Counted from the first letter of the stretch, positions 1 to 7,878 are shown. The stretch is DNA of 64,000 nucleotides from JAADHI01 sp964451325 (GCA_964451325.1 CAYVHO010000011.1:1-64000); one strand, 5' to 3'. Notes: generated from the letters alone by a model not told the origin. Numbers and translations: made by a program.

Positions 1-2
1 TA

Positions 3-128
3 ATAGAAGCGGCCATAAAGAAACATGCCTACGAGCAGAAGCAGGTGGCCGATCATCTCAACCTCCATTATTCAACAATAAGTCGACTGCTTAATGAGAA
101 GAGCAAAATAGCAAGTTTAAAGACCTGA
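3..128 (+). CDS. C-terminal end of a RAYT-like (Y1) transposase, cut by window edge
   Basis: An open frame enters from the left edge and ends at TGA 126-128, giving the last 41 residues of a protein. The tail reads as a helix-turn-helix, with AYEQKQVADHLNLHYSTISR followed by a short basic end. This matches the DnaA/Fis-like HTH tail seen on REP-associated tyrosine transposases, in which 'VA.HL.LHYSTVSR' is a recurring motif. The catalytic HUH domain lies outside the window, so the family call rests on the tail alone. The stop codon overlaps the first of three direct repeats, as expected if the repeats are this element's substrate. It could also be another HTH protein. Confidence 0.6.
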   Translation: MEAAIKKHAYEQKQVADHLNLHYSTISRLLNEKSKIASLKT

Positions 129-177
129 CCCCATTTGTTTGTGACTGACCCCATTTGTTTGTGACCCCATTTGTTTG
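126..177 (+). repeat. Three 16-bp direct repeats after the transposase tail
   Basis: The unit TGACCCCATTTGTTTG occurs exactly at 126-141, 146-161 and 162-177. The first two copies are separated by TGAC and the last two are abutting. The first copy contains the transposase stop codon, and the array ends 32 bp before the methyltransferase ATG, so it replaces that gene's natural upstream region. Confidence 0.9.
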
Positions 178-209
178 CATCTTTCCGCTCTGAAAGGGAT
201 TTATTAAAC

Positions 210-1010
210 ATGAGTATTTTGCCTGATTCCCCTGGTTTGAAATGGCCCTTGCCCAAAGACGACCCCTGGTCCACACCTTTTGCTGAAAGCCTGTTGTCCC
301 ATTTAAAGCTTTGTAGGGGGGCCACCCTTTTAGACATCGCCTGTGGAGATGGCATTCCTGCTTTTTATTTGGCAGAACAGGTCGGGAAAGAAGGCCAGGT
401 ACTCGCGATTGATTTGAATCCCATCCGCATTGCGGGGGCACGTTTCAAACAGCAACAAGAGATGCCCTGGTTGCATTTTGAGCAGATGGACATGAAGGCC
501 TTGCCACCTGAACTACCCTGTTTTGATCGTATTACCGGCAACCTTTCTTTGATGTTTTTTCGCCCAAATCGATTTGAAGTGCTGGAAGGCTTGATCAAAC
601 ACTTGAAACCCGGCGGCCAAATCGTATTGAGTTTTCCCTCCCTCGGGACTTTCGATTCACTTTGGCAGCAGGTTGAGCAAATGATGGTTGCCCGTTCCCT
701 CAGCCCAGAACGCATCGCGCTTGAGGCCTATGTGCGCGAGCGACCTTCTTTGGATGAGGTCTGTGCTTGGTTACAACGCTTGGGTCTCAAAGAGATCGCC
801 GCGAAGGCCGATCCGCTCGAAATAGCCACCGCGTCGGGGCAAGCCTTTCTTCATCATCCTTTGCTAAGAGGCGGTTTTCTCGAAGATATTTATGACTGTT
901 TTGAGTACCCCGCGCTCGCGTCCGATTTCATGCAAACCCTCTCCAAAGACATCGCCAGCTTTACGCCCTTGTTTGCTCTAAGAGGCGTTGTCTCGGGGTG
1001 GAAAAAGTGA
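210..1010 (+). CDS. Class I SAM-dependent methyltransferase
   Basis: A 266-aa cytoplasmic protein with the Rossmann methyltransferase signature. Motif I is LLDIACGDGIPAFYLAE near residue 45, followed by an acidic loop (VLAIDLNPIRIAGAR) that would hold the SAM ribose, and a motif IV/post-I strand around LKPGGQIVLSFP. This is the Methyltransf_11/25 type, acting on small molecules or lipids; the substrate cannot be read from sequence. I chose ATG 210 over the in-frame TTG at 171 because that TTG lies inside the direct repeats and the added residues show no family character; a purine-rich GAAAGGGA lies 11 bp upstream. It stands alone, with a minus-strand gene converging on its 3' end. Confidence 0.8.
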   Translation: MSILPDSPGLKWPLPKDDPWSTPFAESLLSHLKLCRGATLLDIACGDGIPAFYLAEQVGKEGQVLAIDLNPIRIAGARFKQQQEMPWLHFEQMDMKALPPELPCFDRITGNLSLMFFRPNRFEVLEGLIKHLKPGGQIVLSFPSLGTFDSLWQQVEQMMVARSLSPERIALEAYVRERPSLDEVCAWLQRLGLKEIAAKADPLEIATASGQAFLHHPLLRGGFLEDIYDCFEYPALASDFMQTLSKDIASFTPLFALRGVVSGWKK

Positions 1011-1057
1011 AAATTTCTAAAGTAATAAGCAATAATGAGGCGAAGGGAAAAGTCGAT

Positions 1058-1831
1058 CTAATCAAAAAGGTAGGTGGCCCCGATGTTAATCAAATAATCT
1101 GGCGATTTGGAATTGATCCCATAGCCAACAGAGGAATCCAAACTGAGGGTCTGATTGGCTTTTAGCGAAAATCCAGCGGCAAGGATAAGCACATCATCGG
1201 CATCTGGAGCACTGCCCGTATCAGCGCGACCATAGAGTTCTCCAATCAATTTCATTGGAGACGCATTATCAAGTGCAAACTCGAGTGCAAGGGCATAACG
1301 AAGCTGATCCGACAAATCCTGACCGGGAGGATTCCCAATAAAAAAGTAGCCAAAATTGATATGGGCCGTCACGGGGGCAAATTCTTTGCTCGCAATGGAT
1401 AAAAACCCCACATCAACAACACCTGAAGTGCCTAAGGTTTTATTCTCCCCTGCCGTCGGAAACTTGATGATCATTTGACCCGCAATCGAAAGGGGATTGG
1501 CCGCCCGTCCCTTAATGAAACGGATCTTTGTATTGAGCAGGACATCGCCTTGTTTATTCTTTTTTTGACCATTTGACTCGGCAAAAAGATAAGGCATTTC
1601 AAGATTAAATTCTAAATTTTGAATGAGTCCATAACGTAAGTTTACACCCACTTGCGATTTTTTCTCATTTGCAGAACTGCGGTCAAGCAATAAACCTGCT
1701 TCCACACGGTAAGTTCCTCTTTCAGTCGGAATCGCCGTTTCAGTCGCCTGAAAAGGTCTTTCGGCAAAAACACGGTCCGGCATGGAAAAACAAATCAAAA
1801 ACAGGAAAATCGGGCCTAGGTATCTTTTCAT
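1058..1831 (-). CDS. Outer-membrane beta-barrel protein, MetA-pathway-of-phenol-degradation-like
   Basis: The protein has a clear signal peptide (MKRYLGPIFLFLICFSMPDRVFA, given here to its first 20 or so residues), then about 235 residues of alternating amphipathic strands ending in an aromatic-Asp terminus. The pattern 'ERGTYRVEAGLLLDR', then 'GLIQNLEFNLEMPYLF', then 'VGYGINSKSPDYLINIGATY' resembles the transporter/phenol MetA degradation family (PF13557-like), thought to be small outer-membrane channels. The function is otherwise unknown. I start it at the second ATG (1831) because the first ATG, at 1840, overlaps the -10 of a good promoter. It is divergent from the CbiX-like gene, from which it is separated by an inverted repeat. 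Confidence 0.65.
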   Translation of the reverse strand: MKRYLGPIFLFLICFSMPDRVFAERPFQATETAIPTERGTYRVEAGLLLDRSSANEKKSQVGVNLRYGLIQNLEFNLEMPYLFAESNGQKKNKQGDVLLNTKIRFIKGRAANPLSIAGQMIIKFPTAGENKTLGTSGVVDVGFLSIASKEFAPVTAHINFGYFFIGNPPGQDLSDQLRYALALEFALDNASPMKLIGELYGRADTGSAPDADDVLILAAGFSLKANQTLSLDSSVGYGINSKSPDYLINIGATYLFD

Positions 1832-1838
1832 AAACGAC

Positions 1839-1867
1839 ATACTACGGATGGCTCAAAGCGCTGTCAA
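1839..1867 (-). promoter_or_regulatory. Sigma70-type promoter of the outer-membrane gene
   Basis: Reading the minus strand, TTGACA (1867-1862), a 17-bp spacer and TAGTAT (1844-1839). The expected start falls at or next to ATG 1831, implying a leaderless or near-leaderless mRNA. Confidence 0.55.
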
Positions 1868-1923
1868 GCCTTCATCATCGAATCGAATATACTTCAAAAT
1901 ATTCCAGCGCCTTGCTTGACAGC
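1860..1923. repeat. Perfect 10-bp inverted repeat forming two divergent -35 boxes
   Basis: GCTGTCAAGC at 1860-1869 is the exact inverse of GCTTGACAGC at 1914-1923. Each copy contains a consensus TTGACA pointing outward, one to the outer-membrane gene and one to the CbiX-like gene. The symmetry suggests shared or mirrored control. Confidence 0.7.
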
Positions 1924-1945
1924 AGACTGAAATGCCCCCCAAAAT
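1916..1945 (+). promoter_or_regulatory. Promoter of the CbiX-like gene
   Basis: TTGACA at 1916-1921, an 18-bp spacer and CAAAAT at 1940-1945. Six bases separate the -10 from ATG 1952, so transcription would begin at the start codon. No ribosome binding site fits. Confidence 0.45.
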
Positions 1946-1951
1946 GAGGAC

Positions 1952-2479
1952 ATGAAAAATTTTGTGAAAAACTCAGACACCATCATTGTACTCGCCATGC
2001 ATGGAACTCCTCCGAAGGATTTTCCAAAAACAGAACACAAAGCGCTTTTTGAGATACGGGCAGCGCTCAAACATGCAACAAACCCTTCAAAATCACTCAG
2101 AGAACGACACGATTATTTAGATCAAAAAATGCGTTTGTGGCCTCGCACAGAAAAGAATGACCCCTTTCATTTTGGCTCAATGGAGCTGGGTCGTCATCTC
2201 GAAAAACAGTCCGGCTTTAAGGTGATTGTGGGTTTTAACGAATTTTGCGATCCTGATCTGGACAAGGCGCTTCGTCAAGCGGTGCAACTTACGGGCAACA
2301 AAGTGTTGGTGACAACACCCATGATGACCCGAGGGGGCAGCCATTCAAAAGGGGATATTCCCGCAGCCATTGCGGGTGTACAAAAGGATTTTCCAAAAAC
2401 AGAAATTATCTACGCCTGGCCCTTTCCTGTCTCCGAAATTGCAGGGTTTCTCTCTGCCCAAATCCAATCCTTTCTTTAG
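1952..2479 (+). CDS. CbiX/SirB-type sirohydrochlorin chelatase-like protein
   Basis: A 175-aa protein of the small class II chelatase fold. The N-terminal strand ends in AMHGTPPKDFP, with His17 at the position of the first metal-binding histidine, and the second is in TRGGSHSKGDIPAA, matching the 'GGH..EDIP' box of CbiX/SirB. Between them is an unusual insertion of about 60 residues rich in charged and aromatic positions. Such enzymes insert Co, Ni or Fe into sirohydrochlorin for cobalamin, F430 or siroheme. The same window has cobA/hemD and hemB, so the pathway is plausible, but the insertion makes the exact metal and substrate uncertain. Confidence 0.7.
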   Translation: MKNFVKNSDTIIVLAMHGTPPKDFPKTEHKALFEIRAALKHATNPSKSLRERHDYLDQKMRLWPRTEKNDPFHFGSMELGRHLEKQSGFKVIVGFNEFCDPDLDKALRQAVQLTGNKVLVTTPMMTRGGSHSKGDIPAAIAGVQKDFPKTEIIYAWPFPVSEIAGFLSAQIQSFL

Positions 2480-2497
2480 GAAATCTTCGACAAGCGA

Positions 2498-3613
2498 CTA
2501 GTGACAGCGTTCTTTTTCCAGTGGTGAGATAACTGGAAGTTCGTTTGAATTCTTGGGTTTTGAAGACTGCGGTTGCGGATACTTGAAGATCTTATCTTCG
2601 TAATTTTTGACGATGACCTCGTCTTCATCCAAATGCAGCAGTGTGCCTTCGGGTAAAATTGCAACCTTTCCCCCACCTTGCGGTGCATCAATCACAAAAT
2701 GTGGGACGGCCATACCAGAGGTGTGTCCCCTCAAGGCTGCAATGATTTCCAATCCTTTTTCAACACGTGTACGAAAATGCTGTGTACCACGCACCAAGTC
2801 TGCCTGATAAATGTAATAAGGTTTGACTCGAATGGCCAATAGTTTCTGCATCAATCGTTTCATGACCTTTGGGTCATCATTCACCCCTTCCATAAGCACC
2901 GTTTGACTGCCTAAGGGCACGCCTGCATCCGCCAACATGCCACAAGCACGGCTCACTTCCGGCGTAATCTCATCTGGATGATTAAAATGCAGGTTCATAT
3001 AGAGGGGATGGTATTTTTTGAGCATCTCACAAAAAGCGGGCGTGATCCGTGAGGGGAGACTCCCTGGCACCCGTGTGCCCAAACGAATAATTTCAAGATG
3101 GGGAATCTTGCGTAGGGCAGAGAGAATACGGTCTAACAATTTGTCCACAACCATCAGCGGGTCACCGCCTGAAAAAATAATGTCACGGATTTCCGTATGC
3201 TCCGTAATATAGGCCACAACCTTGTTAAGATTTTCAGGGGTCAAGGTACCGGGAGAACCCACAAAACGTTTTCGGGTACAAAATCGGCAGTAAATTGGAC
3301 ATTGATTGGTCACAAAAAGCAGTACACGGTCTGGATAACGATGCACCAATCCAGGCACAGGACTGTCCTTTTCTTCATGCAAGGGGTCTTCGGCCTCACA
3401 CGCAGTGTCAGGATAAGCCTCTTCTGGAGAGGGCACGACCTGCTTCCAAATTGCATCCCCTTTTTCTTTAATCTGTTTTAAGATGTAAGGCGTAATCCGC
3501 ATGGGATATTCAGCGACGACTTCCCGAACAGACTCCGCGGGGACCCCAAGTACTTTCTCCAGGGTTTCGACATCATGAATGCTTTCTTTCAGGTCTTTTT
3601 GCCATTGATCCAA
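2498..3613 (-). CDS. kamA: L-lysine 2,3-aminomutase (radical SAM)
   Basis: A 371-aa radical SAM, PLP-dependent enzyme interconverting lysine and beta-lysine. The [4Fe-4S] motif is CPIYCRFCTRKRFVG, the glycine-rich SAM region is FSGGDPLM, and the PLP lysine lies in DAPQGGGKVAILPEG. Length and C-terminal extension fit KamA/YodO rather than the shorter EpmB. The start is TTG 3613, preceded by GAGGAG ten bases upstream; no in-frame ATG is available. The partner acetyltransferase (ablB), which would make the osmolyte N-acetyl-beta-lysine, is not next to it, and no elongation factor P modification genes are seen nearby. Its 3' end converges closely on the CbiX-like gene, 18 bp apart. Confidence 0.9.
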   Translation of the reverse strand: MDQWQKDLKESIHDVETLEKVLGVPAESVREVVAEYPMRITPYILKQIKEKGDAIWKQVVPSPEEAYPDTACEAEDPLHEEKDSPVPGLVHRYPDRVLLFVTNQCPIYCRFCTRKRFVGSPGTLTPENLNKVVAYITEHTEIRDIIFSGGDPLMVVDKLLDRILSALRKIPHLEIIRLGTRVPGSLPSRITPAFCEMLKKYHPLYMNLHFNHPDEITPEVSRACGMLADAGVPLGSQTVLMEGVNDDPKVMKRLMQKLLAIRVKPYYIYQADLVRGTQHFRTRVEKGLEIIAALRGHTSGMAVPHFVIDAPQGGGKVAILPEGTLLHLDEDEVIVKNYEDKIFKYPQPQSSKPKNSNELPVISPLEKERCH

Positions 3614-3655
3614 TGTGGATGTTCTCCTCGTTTTTGGAAATGCCGATCTATTCTA

Positions 3656-3674
3656 AAAGGCCTGTTTTGCCTTT
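3656..3674 (-). terminator. Probable intrinsic terminator after the glutaredoxin gene
   Basis: On the minus strand AAAGGC and GCCTTT form a 6-bp stem with a 7-base loop directly after the stop codon, followed by a short T run. It is weak. Confidence 0.4.
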
Positions 3675-3675
3675 C

Positions 3676-3957
3676 CTAATGGTCTTTCCCACTGCCGTAT
3701 TTCTGCTGTAAATACGGGAGAATCGTTTCTTCATCATCAAAGATCAGATCACCGTCTACAAGCACGGGCACTGTATATTGACCCGAAACTTCAAAAACTT
3801 CTTTACGGGCACCACGTGGCCCTGGGACTTCTATCTTCTCATAGCTCAGACCGAGCGCGTCAAGTTTTTCTATCACCATCCTACAATAAGGACAACCTTC
3901 CAAATTATAAAGTTTCAAGGGCTTCTCCTTAAAGGAAGTTCTCATTAAGTTCGTCAT
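3676..3957 (-). CDS. Glutaredoxin-like thioredoxin-fold protein
   Basis: A 93-aa protein with the classic CPYC dithiol motif (YNLEGCPYCRMVIEKL), a cis-Pro turn in QYTVPVLVDGD and a terminal helix DDEETILPYLQQKYG. This is the glutaredoxin or glutathione-S-transferase N-terminal fold, a small cytoplasmic thiol redox protein. Its ATG overlaps the TGA of the preceding 492-aa gene (ATGA), so the two are translationally coupled and probably work together. A start five codons further in (MRTSFKEKP) is also possible. Confidence 0.85.
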   Translation of the reverse strand: MTNLMRTSFKEKPLKLYNLEGCPYCRMVIEKLDALGLSYEKIEVPGPRGARKEVFEVSGQYTVPVLVDGDLIFDDEETILPYLQQKYGSGKDH

Positions 3958-5432
3958 TCAGAAATCGCACAGGGGGCCATAACCGCATCGACCATGCCGT
4001 GGATCAACTTCTTTTCTGCGGAACAGACTGTGGCAAGCACACCCCCCAAATGCACCTCTTTGCCTTCAACAAAATAATAAGGGGAAAGTCGCACCCGCCC
4101 CCTCATTTCAAGACAGCGGTCTTTCTCAAAATCCGTATAGTCGACGCTCACCTTTTTGCCTTTGTGGAAGCGCTGCAAAATGTAAGGGGTACTAGGAAAC
4201 TGTGCCAAAGCGTGGTCAATGGTTTTGCGCCAGTCTTTCTCCGACATGTCGTGCCCTACAGAGACACCTCGACTGCCCCAGGCCCATTCAGAAAAACCGG
4301 AGGGTTTGATTGCAAATTGACGCTCTTTTTTTGTTGCATCTCCAAGTCGCCGAAAATCACTGACAGGCTGGCCTCCAATTTCAAGCCCGGGAATAACGGC
4401 CTGAGGGGGAACGTCCGCCGGGTCCAAAATCCATGTCTTTGGAAAAAGGTTTTCGAGTACCTCGTGGGTTTCTTTGCTCAAACGACGACGCCAAAATGTT
4501 TGTAAATGTGGATGATGAAAAAGCGCAAAAAGCGACTTTTCTTCCAAATGTGCCCTTGGCGGTGGGGTCACCACCACTTTTTTCTTTTTCGCTGCGTACA
4601 GCATGAGCTCTGCTTTCGGAATATTTTTGAGATCAAATAATTCAAAAAACCGATACAGCAGATCAATCCGTTCAGACTTCCCTTCAAAATCAACCCAAAG
4701 CCCCGCTTCAGTAAAAAAAACTTCTTTGGGAGTCACCACAAGGCTTCTCAAACCCCTCTCCCGAAGTGCTTTGGCGAGCCAAGTCATTTCGGGACGATAG
4801 CTCTTAGATTCCTCTGAGATCACAATGACCAGCAAGGGATCACTCTGATCAGCGCAGGCACGAACCATACGCTCAAAACCCGCAAGCATGCCCGTTGCGC
4901 CACCAATGAGTTTTGAGGAAAATTGAGGGCTTGAGGCATAAGCCGCACTCAAGACGGCGGTTTGACCAATGCCCCCAGGAACGGCATCTAATTCGGCGGC
5001 AATCATGCCATTGTCTGTCGGAATTAAATCGGGGCGAATCACAAGCGGCAGATCCCGCTTAAAACGTTTCATTCGCGCGTATTCCCGGACGAGGTCGGGT
5101 TTGCCCTGATTCAAATAATCAGCAACCCAAGCGGGGGCACGATTATTTAAACTTTCAAGATAGAGTTGATTACTGGCCTCATAAAAAGCAAGTAAATGTT
5201 GACCGAGAGACTCAAGAAAGTGAACCTCTGTCGGACTGAGGAAAAAAGGACGTGTGCTGATACGCCAGAGGTCGTTTCGATGATCAGTATCGCCACTTGC
5301 CTGGGCGAAAACAGAAGCACCTGCTTCTGAGCGGAAAAGCCCCGCTTGAATTAAGGCGTCTCGGATACTCGCAGCTTGTTTGATCCAAATTTCTTCCGAT
5401 AAATCGGGGGAAGCAAAATCAGTAATTCCCAA
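3954..5432 (-). CDS. ATP-grasp-like protein of unknown function
   Basis: A 492-aa soluble protein that I do not recognise by name. The C-terminal third looks like an ATP-grasp fold: FAIKPSGFSEWAWGSRGV (candidate ATP lysine and glycine-rich loop), TPYILQRFHKG (hinge strand), GRVRLSPYYF and LGGVLATVC. The N-terminal part has PLVIRPDLIPTD and AAELDAVPGGIGQT, recalling the substrate half of carboxylate-amine ligases such as glutathionylspermidine synthases. The likely reaction class is ATP-dependent ligation of a carboxylate. The start is TTG 5432, with GGAG about ten bases upstream. It is coupled by ATGA to a glutaredoxin gene, suggesting a low-molecular-weight thiol or peptide. Confidence 0.55.
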   Translation of the reverse strand: MGITDFASPDLSEEIWIKQAASIRDALIQAGLFRSEAGASVFAQASGDTDHRNDLWRISTRPFFLSPTEVHFLESLGQHLLAFYEASNQLYLESLNNRAPAWVADYLNQGKPDLVREYARMKRFKRDLPLVIRPDLIPTDNGMIAAELDAVPGGIGQTAVLSAAYASSPQFSSKLIGGATGMLAGFERMVRACADQSDPLLVIVISEESKSYRPEMTWLAKALRERGLRSLVVTPKEVFFTEAGLWVDFEGKSERIDLLYRFFELFDLKNIPKAELMLYAAKKKKVVVTPPPRAHLEEKSLFALFHHPHLQTFWRRRLSKETHEVLENLFPKTWILDPADVPPQAVIPGLEIGGQPVSDFRRLGDATKKERQFAIKPSGFSEWAWGSRGVSVGHDMSEKDWRKTIDHALAQFPSTPYILQRFHKGKKVSVDYTDFEKDRCLEMRGRVRLSPYYFVEGKEVHLGGVLATVCSAEKKLIHGMVDAVMAPCAISE

Positions 5433-5528
5433 TGTATAAGGGCTCCAGAAAGACTATACAGTTAATATAACACCGCATAAATGGGCTCTGCAAGCGAGAT
5501 TTAGACACTAAATCAGGAAACACGGACT

Positions 5529-5557
5529 CCGCTTAAGGCGCCTTAATGCCTAAGCGG
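5529..5557 (-). terminator. Hairpin after the porin gene
   Basis: CCGCTTA and GGC (5529-5539) pair with GCC and TAAGCGG (5548-5557), a 10-bp stem with one bulged base and an 8-base loop. It lies 10 bp beyond the porin stop. There is no strong T run, so it may act as a weak or factor-assisted terminator. Confidence 0.45.
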
Positions 5558-5566
5558 CTGTCGGAC

Positions 5567-6679
5567 TTAGAATGAAATTTGATATTGCGTTCTGATCCGC
5601 TGGTCATCGGTATTATCCACATCATTGGAAATATTGGAGATCTCAACCTGTAATTTGCGGCGATGCCCTGCAAAAAAAACATTAAAACCAGCCGTGATCT
5701 CTTCTACATCGCTGTTTGCAATGTCTGGGCTGAAATGGGAATAACGTGCAGCAATTTCGATCTTTTCTGAAACGACAAAAACCCCTCCCTGAATATAGGC
5801 ACCGTCCGCGTCGGCGTTTCGGTCATCATCTCGGAAATAATATTCGCCCTGAACGGATTTCCCCTGATGTTTATAGGCAAACTCAATTGCAAGTGTTTGT
5901 GCTGAACCCTGATTCGCAACACCCTCATTGCTCCCTGCATCATAAGCATATCCTGCCCCTACTGAAAACAAGGGTTTTTCCGTGTTTGCAAGATCTGATT
6001 CAGAAATAGACATTTCCCCCAATGGATTAAAGACGATACGCCCTACGGTGAGATACTGACTGGTGTCGTTGTCCTGCTCCTGATTGATTCCGTTCCCGTT
6101 AAACACACCCACAAAATATTGCAGTTTGCCTTCGTCGTGTGCACCACGCATCATGATGCCGACGTCCCTGGCATTGATTTGATTGGCATTGAATTTTTTT
6201 GAGGCCAGGGAAGTATCCACAAACTGAAGATCAGCAAAAAAGGTCATTTGTTGACGGTTGAAGGGAACTTTGAATTGCCCCATTCTCACTTTGACGTTTT
6301 CATAATGTTGAATGTCAATCGCAAAATCTTTTAATGAGGTGTCTTTTGATCCATCTGCACTATTTGGGTCCGCCACTTCTAGTTGAATCACATAAACAAA
6401 CTTGGGGCTGTACATAAAACCGGACCAACGCAAACGCCCTTTTGCGACTTTAAAAGTAGAGGTATTGGCACCATTATCATCATTAAGGTACGCATGCTGA
6501 AACTGAATCCAGGCACCGAATTTCAGTTCGAATTGATCTTTAACATTCAACACAAAACCCTTGTCGTAACCCACCTTGATCCCGTCTTGCTCAATAAATA
6601 GGGCTTCAGCCAAGGCATGTTTTTGTCCTAACATAAAAAAAAGCAGGCTTATCAAGGTAAACACAATCCTTTTGTTCAT
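5567..6679 (-). CDS. Phosphate-selective porin O/P family outer-membrane protein
   Basis: A 370-aa protein with a signal peptide (MNKRIVFTLISLLFFMLG, then cleavage near ALAEA) and a 16-strand-type barrel. Typical OprP/OprO motifs are present: 'FKVAKGRLRWSGFMYSPKF' near the N-terminus, 'VRMGQFKVPFNRQQ', and the C-terminal strand ending in Phe (RTQYQISF). Family members form trimeric anion-selective pores. Phosphate specificity is inferred from the family only, and no pho-type genes lie alongside. The start at 6679 follows GGGAGA and gives a normal signal peptide; an upstream ATG at 6721 would add 14 residues without signal character. Confidence 0.85.
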   Translation of the reverse strand: MNKRIVFTLISLLFFMLGQKHALAEALFIEQDGIKVGYDKGFVLNVKDQFELKFGAWIQFQHAYLNDDNGANTSTFKVAKGRLRWSGFMYSPKFVYVIQLEVADPNSADGSKDTSLKDFAIDIQHYENVKVRMGQFKVPFNRQQMTFFADLQFVDTSLASKKFNANQINARDVGIMMRGAHDEGKLQYFVGVFNGNGINQEQDNDTSQYLTVGRIVFNPLGEMSISESDLANTEKPLFSVGAGYAYDAGSNEGVANQGSAQTLAIEFAYKHQGKSVQGEYYFRDDDRNADADGAYIQGGVFVVSEKIEIAARYSHFSPDIANSDVEEITAGFNVFFAGHRRKLQVEISNISNDVDNTDDQRIRTQYQISF

Positions 6680-6744
6680 GGTTCTCCCTTTTTGTGTGGC
6701 CATCAAAAATGTGAATATCAATAAAAATCATCCCTCAATTTAAA

Positions 6745-7440
6745 TCATAAATAAACAGGATATGCATTGAGCGGACATCCATTACAATTTGCCCGTTTTT
6801 TACAATAAATTTTGGCTGTTTTTACGATCAAGGCATGATACTCATTGAATACTTCTGTTTGTCGCGGCACTGCGGACATAAAATAATTTTGCAAAGTTTC
6901 ATAGCTTGCCTTGGCATCCAGCCACTGATGCCGTGAAAAAATGCGGCGTGTATAGGAATCAATCACAAAAAAGGGCATTTCGCCTGCGTAAAGCAGGATA
7001 GAATCCACAGTTTCCGGCCCCAAACCCTTTACGGCAAGTAACTTCTCTCTCAGATCCAGCCCCTTTTCAGAAAACATCAGGGCCAAAGACCCCGCGTATT
7101 CTCTAAAAATAAATGCAGTCACTGCTTTTAAGCGGCGCGCTTTAAGGTTATAAAATCCGCTCGCGTGAATTAAAGTTGCCAACTCTTTTTCGGAGATATT
7201 TTTTAGCGCTTCGGGGCTGAGAAGCTCGGCTGCACGCAATTCTGCAATCGCTTTTTCAACATTGGTCCATGCCGTGTTTTGGGTCAGCACCGCGCCCATG
7301 ATGACCTCAAAGGGGCTCTCAGCTGGCCACCACCCCTGAGGGCCAAAATGATCGAAGAGCTTGGAGTAAACCTCTTGAGGGCTGGGGAATGACACAAGGC
7401 CCTCTGTCCTTGGTTTTTTGTTTGAGATTCGGGTCTTCAT
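6745..7440 (-). CDS. Endonuclease III-related HhH-GPD DNA glycosylase
   Basis: A 231-aa DNA base-excision repair protein. It has the helical domain VIMGAVLTQNTAWTNVEKAI, the helix-hairpin-helix VKGLGPETVDSILLYAG, the catalytic Asp in FVIDSYTRRIFSRH and C-terminal cysteines (YCKKRANCNGCP) as in the iron-sulfur loop. The Lys that makes EndoIII a bifunctional lyase (LPGVGRKTA) is Glu-Thr here, as in the MagIII/3-methyladenine-glycosylase-like branch, so it is probably a monofunctional glycosylase. I chose the ATG at 7440 because it overlaps the TGA of cutA (ATGA); the longer reading would add nine residues inside cutA. Confidence 0.8.
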   Translation of the reverse strand: MKTRISNKKPRTEGLVSFPSPQEVYSKLFDHFGPQGWWPAESPFEVIMGAVLTQNTAWTNVEKAIAELRAAELLSPEALKNISEKELATLIHASGFYNLKARRLKAVTAFIFREYAGSLALMFSEKGLDLREKLLAVKGLGPETVDSILLYAGEMPFFVIDSYTRRIFSRHQWLDAKASYETLQNYFMSAVPRQTEVFNEYHALIVKTAKIYCKKRANCNGCPLNAYPVYL

Positions 7441-7772
7441 TTGGGTTTTGTATTGTCGCGCACCCACGTCAAATAATCTTCCGATCCCTCAAGAACAGGC
7501 AAGGCAATGATTTCCGGCACGCTATAGCTGTGATATTTTTTGACCACACGGGCCACCTGATCAAAGCGGTCTTTCCGGGTTTTTAAAATCATCAGCACTT
7601 CTTCTTCCCGACAGATTTTCCCCTGCCATGAAAAAAGAGAGGTCACGCCCGGCAGGATATTTGCGCAAGCCACGCAATGTCCCTCAAGTAATTTCATCGC
7701 GATCCTTTCCGCTTCATCCCGACTTGAAGTTGTTACAAAAACCACAATTGTTTCCAACTTGGAATCCCCCAT
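7437..7772 (-). CDS. cutA: Divalent-cation tolerance protein CutA
   Basis: A 111-aa protein of the trimeric, ferredoxin-like CutA1 family. Diagnostic segments are IVVFVTTSSRDEAERIA, the Cys-containing CVACANILPGVTSLFSWQG, and YHSYSVPEIIALPV near the C-terminus. The biological role is unsettled (copper tolerance and metal or signal binding have been proposed). It is followed by the glycosylase gene in an ATGA overlap. Its start lies within the 5' flank of the divergent hydrolase gene. Confidence 0.92.
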   Translation of the reverse strand: MGDSKLETIVVFVTTSSRDEAERIAMKLLEGHCVACANILPGVTSLFSWQGKICREEEVLMILKTRKDRFDQVARVVKKYHSYSVPEIIALPVLEGSEDYLTWVRDNTKPK

Positions 7773-7843
7773 TTTAAAGATAAGCCCCTGTATAGAGGGA
7801 TCACATCAAAAAGACAAGTCGCCATCCTTTAATGTTTTGCCAT

Positions 7844-7871
7844 TTGACAGACGAGAGACACTTTATATACC
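7844..7871 (+). promoter_or_regulatory. Promoter of the alpha/beta hydrolase gene
   Basis: TTGACA at 7844-7849, a 16-bp spacer and TATACC at 7866-7871. ATG 7879 lies seven bases downstream, so the transcript would start at the initiation codon. Confidence 0.45.
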
Positions 7872-7878
7872 GTCTGCC

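Noticed and set aside
7759..7878. 40-residue N-terminal extension of the alpha/beta hydrolase
   Set aside because: It overlaps cutA, shows no hydrolase character and lies over the promoter.
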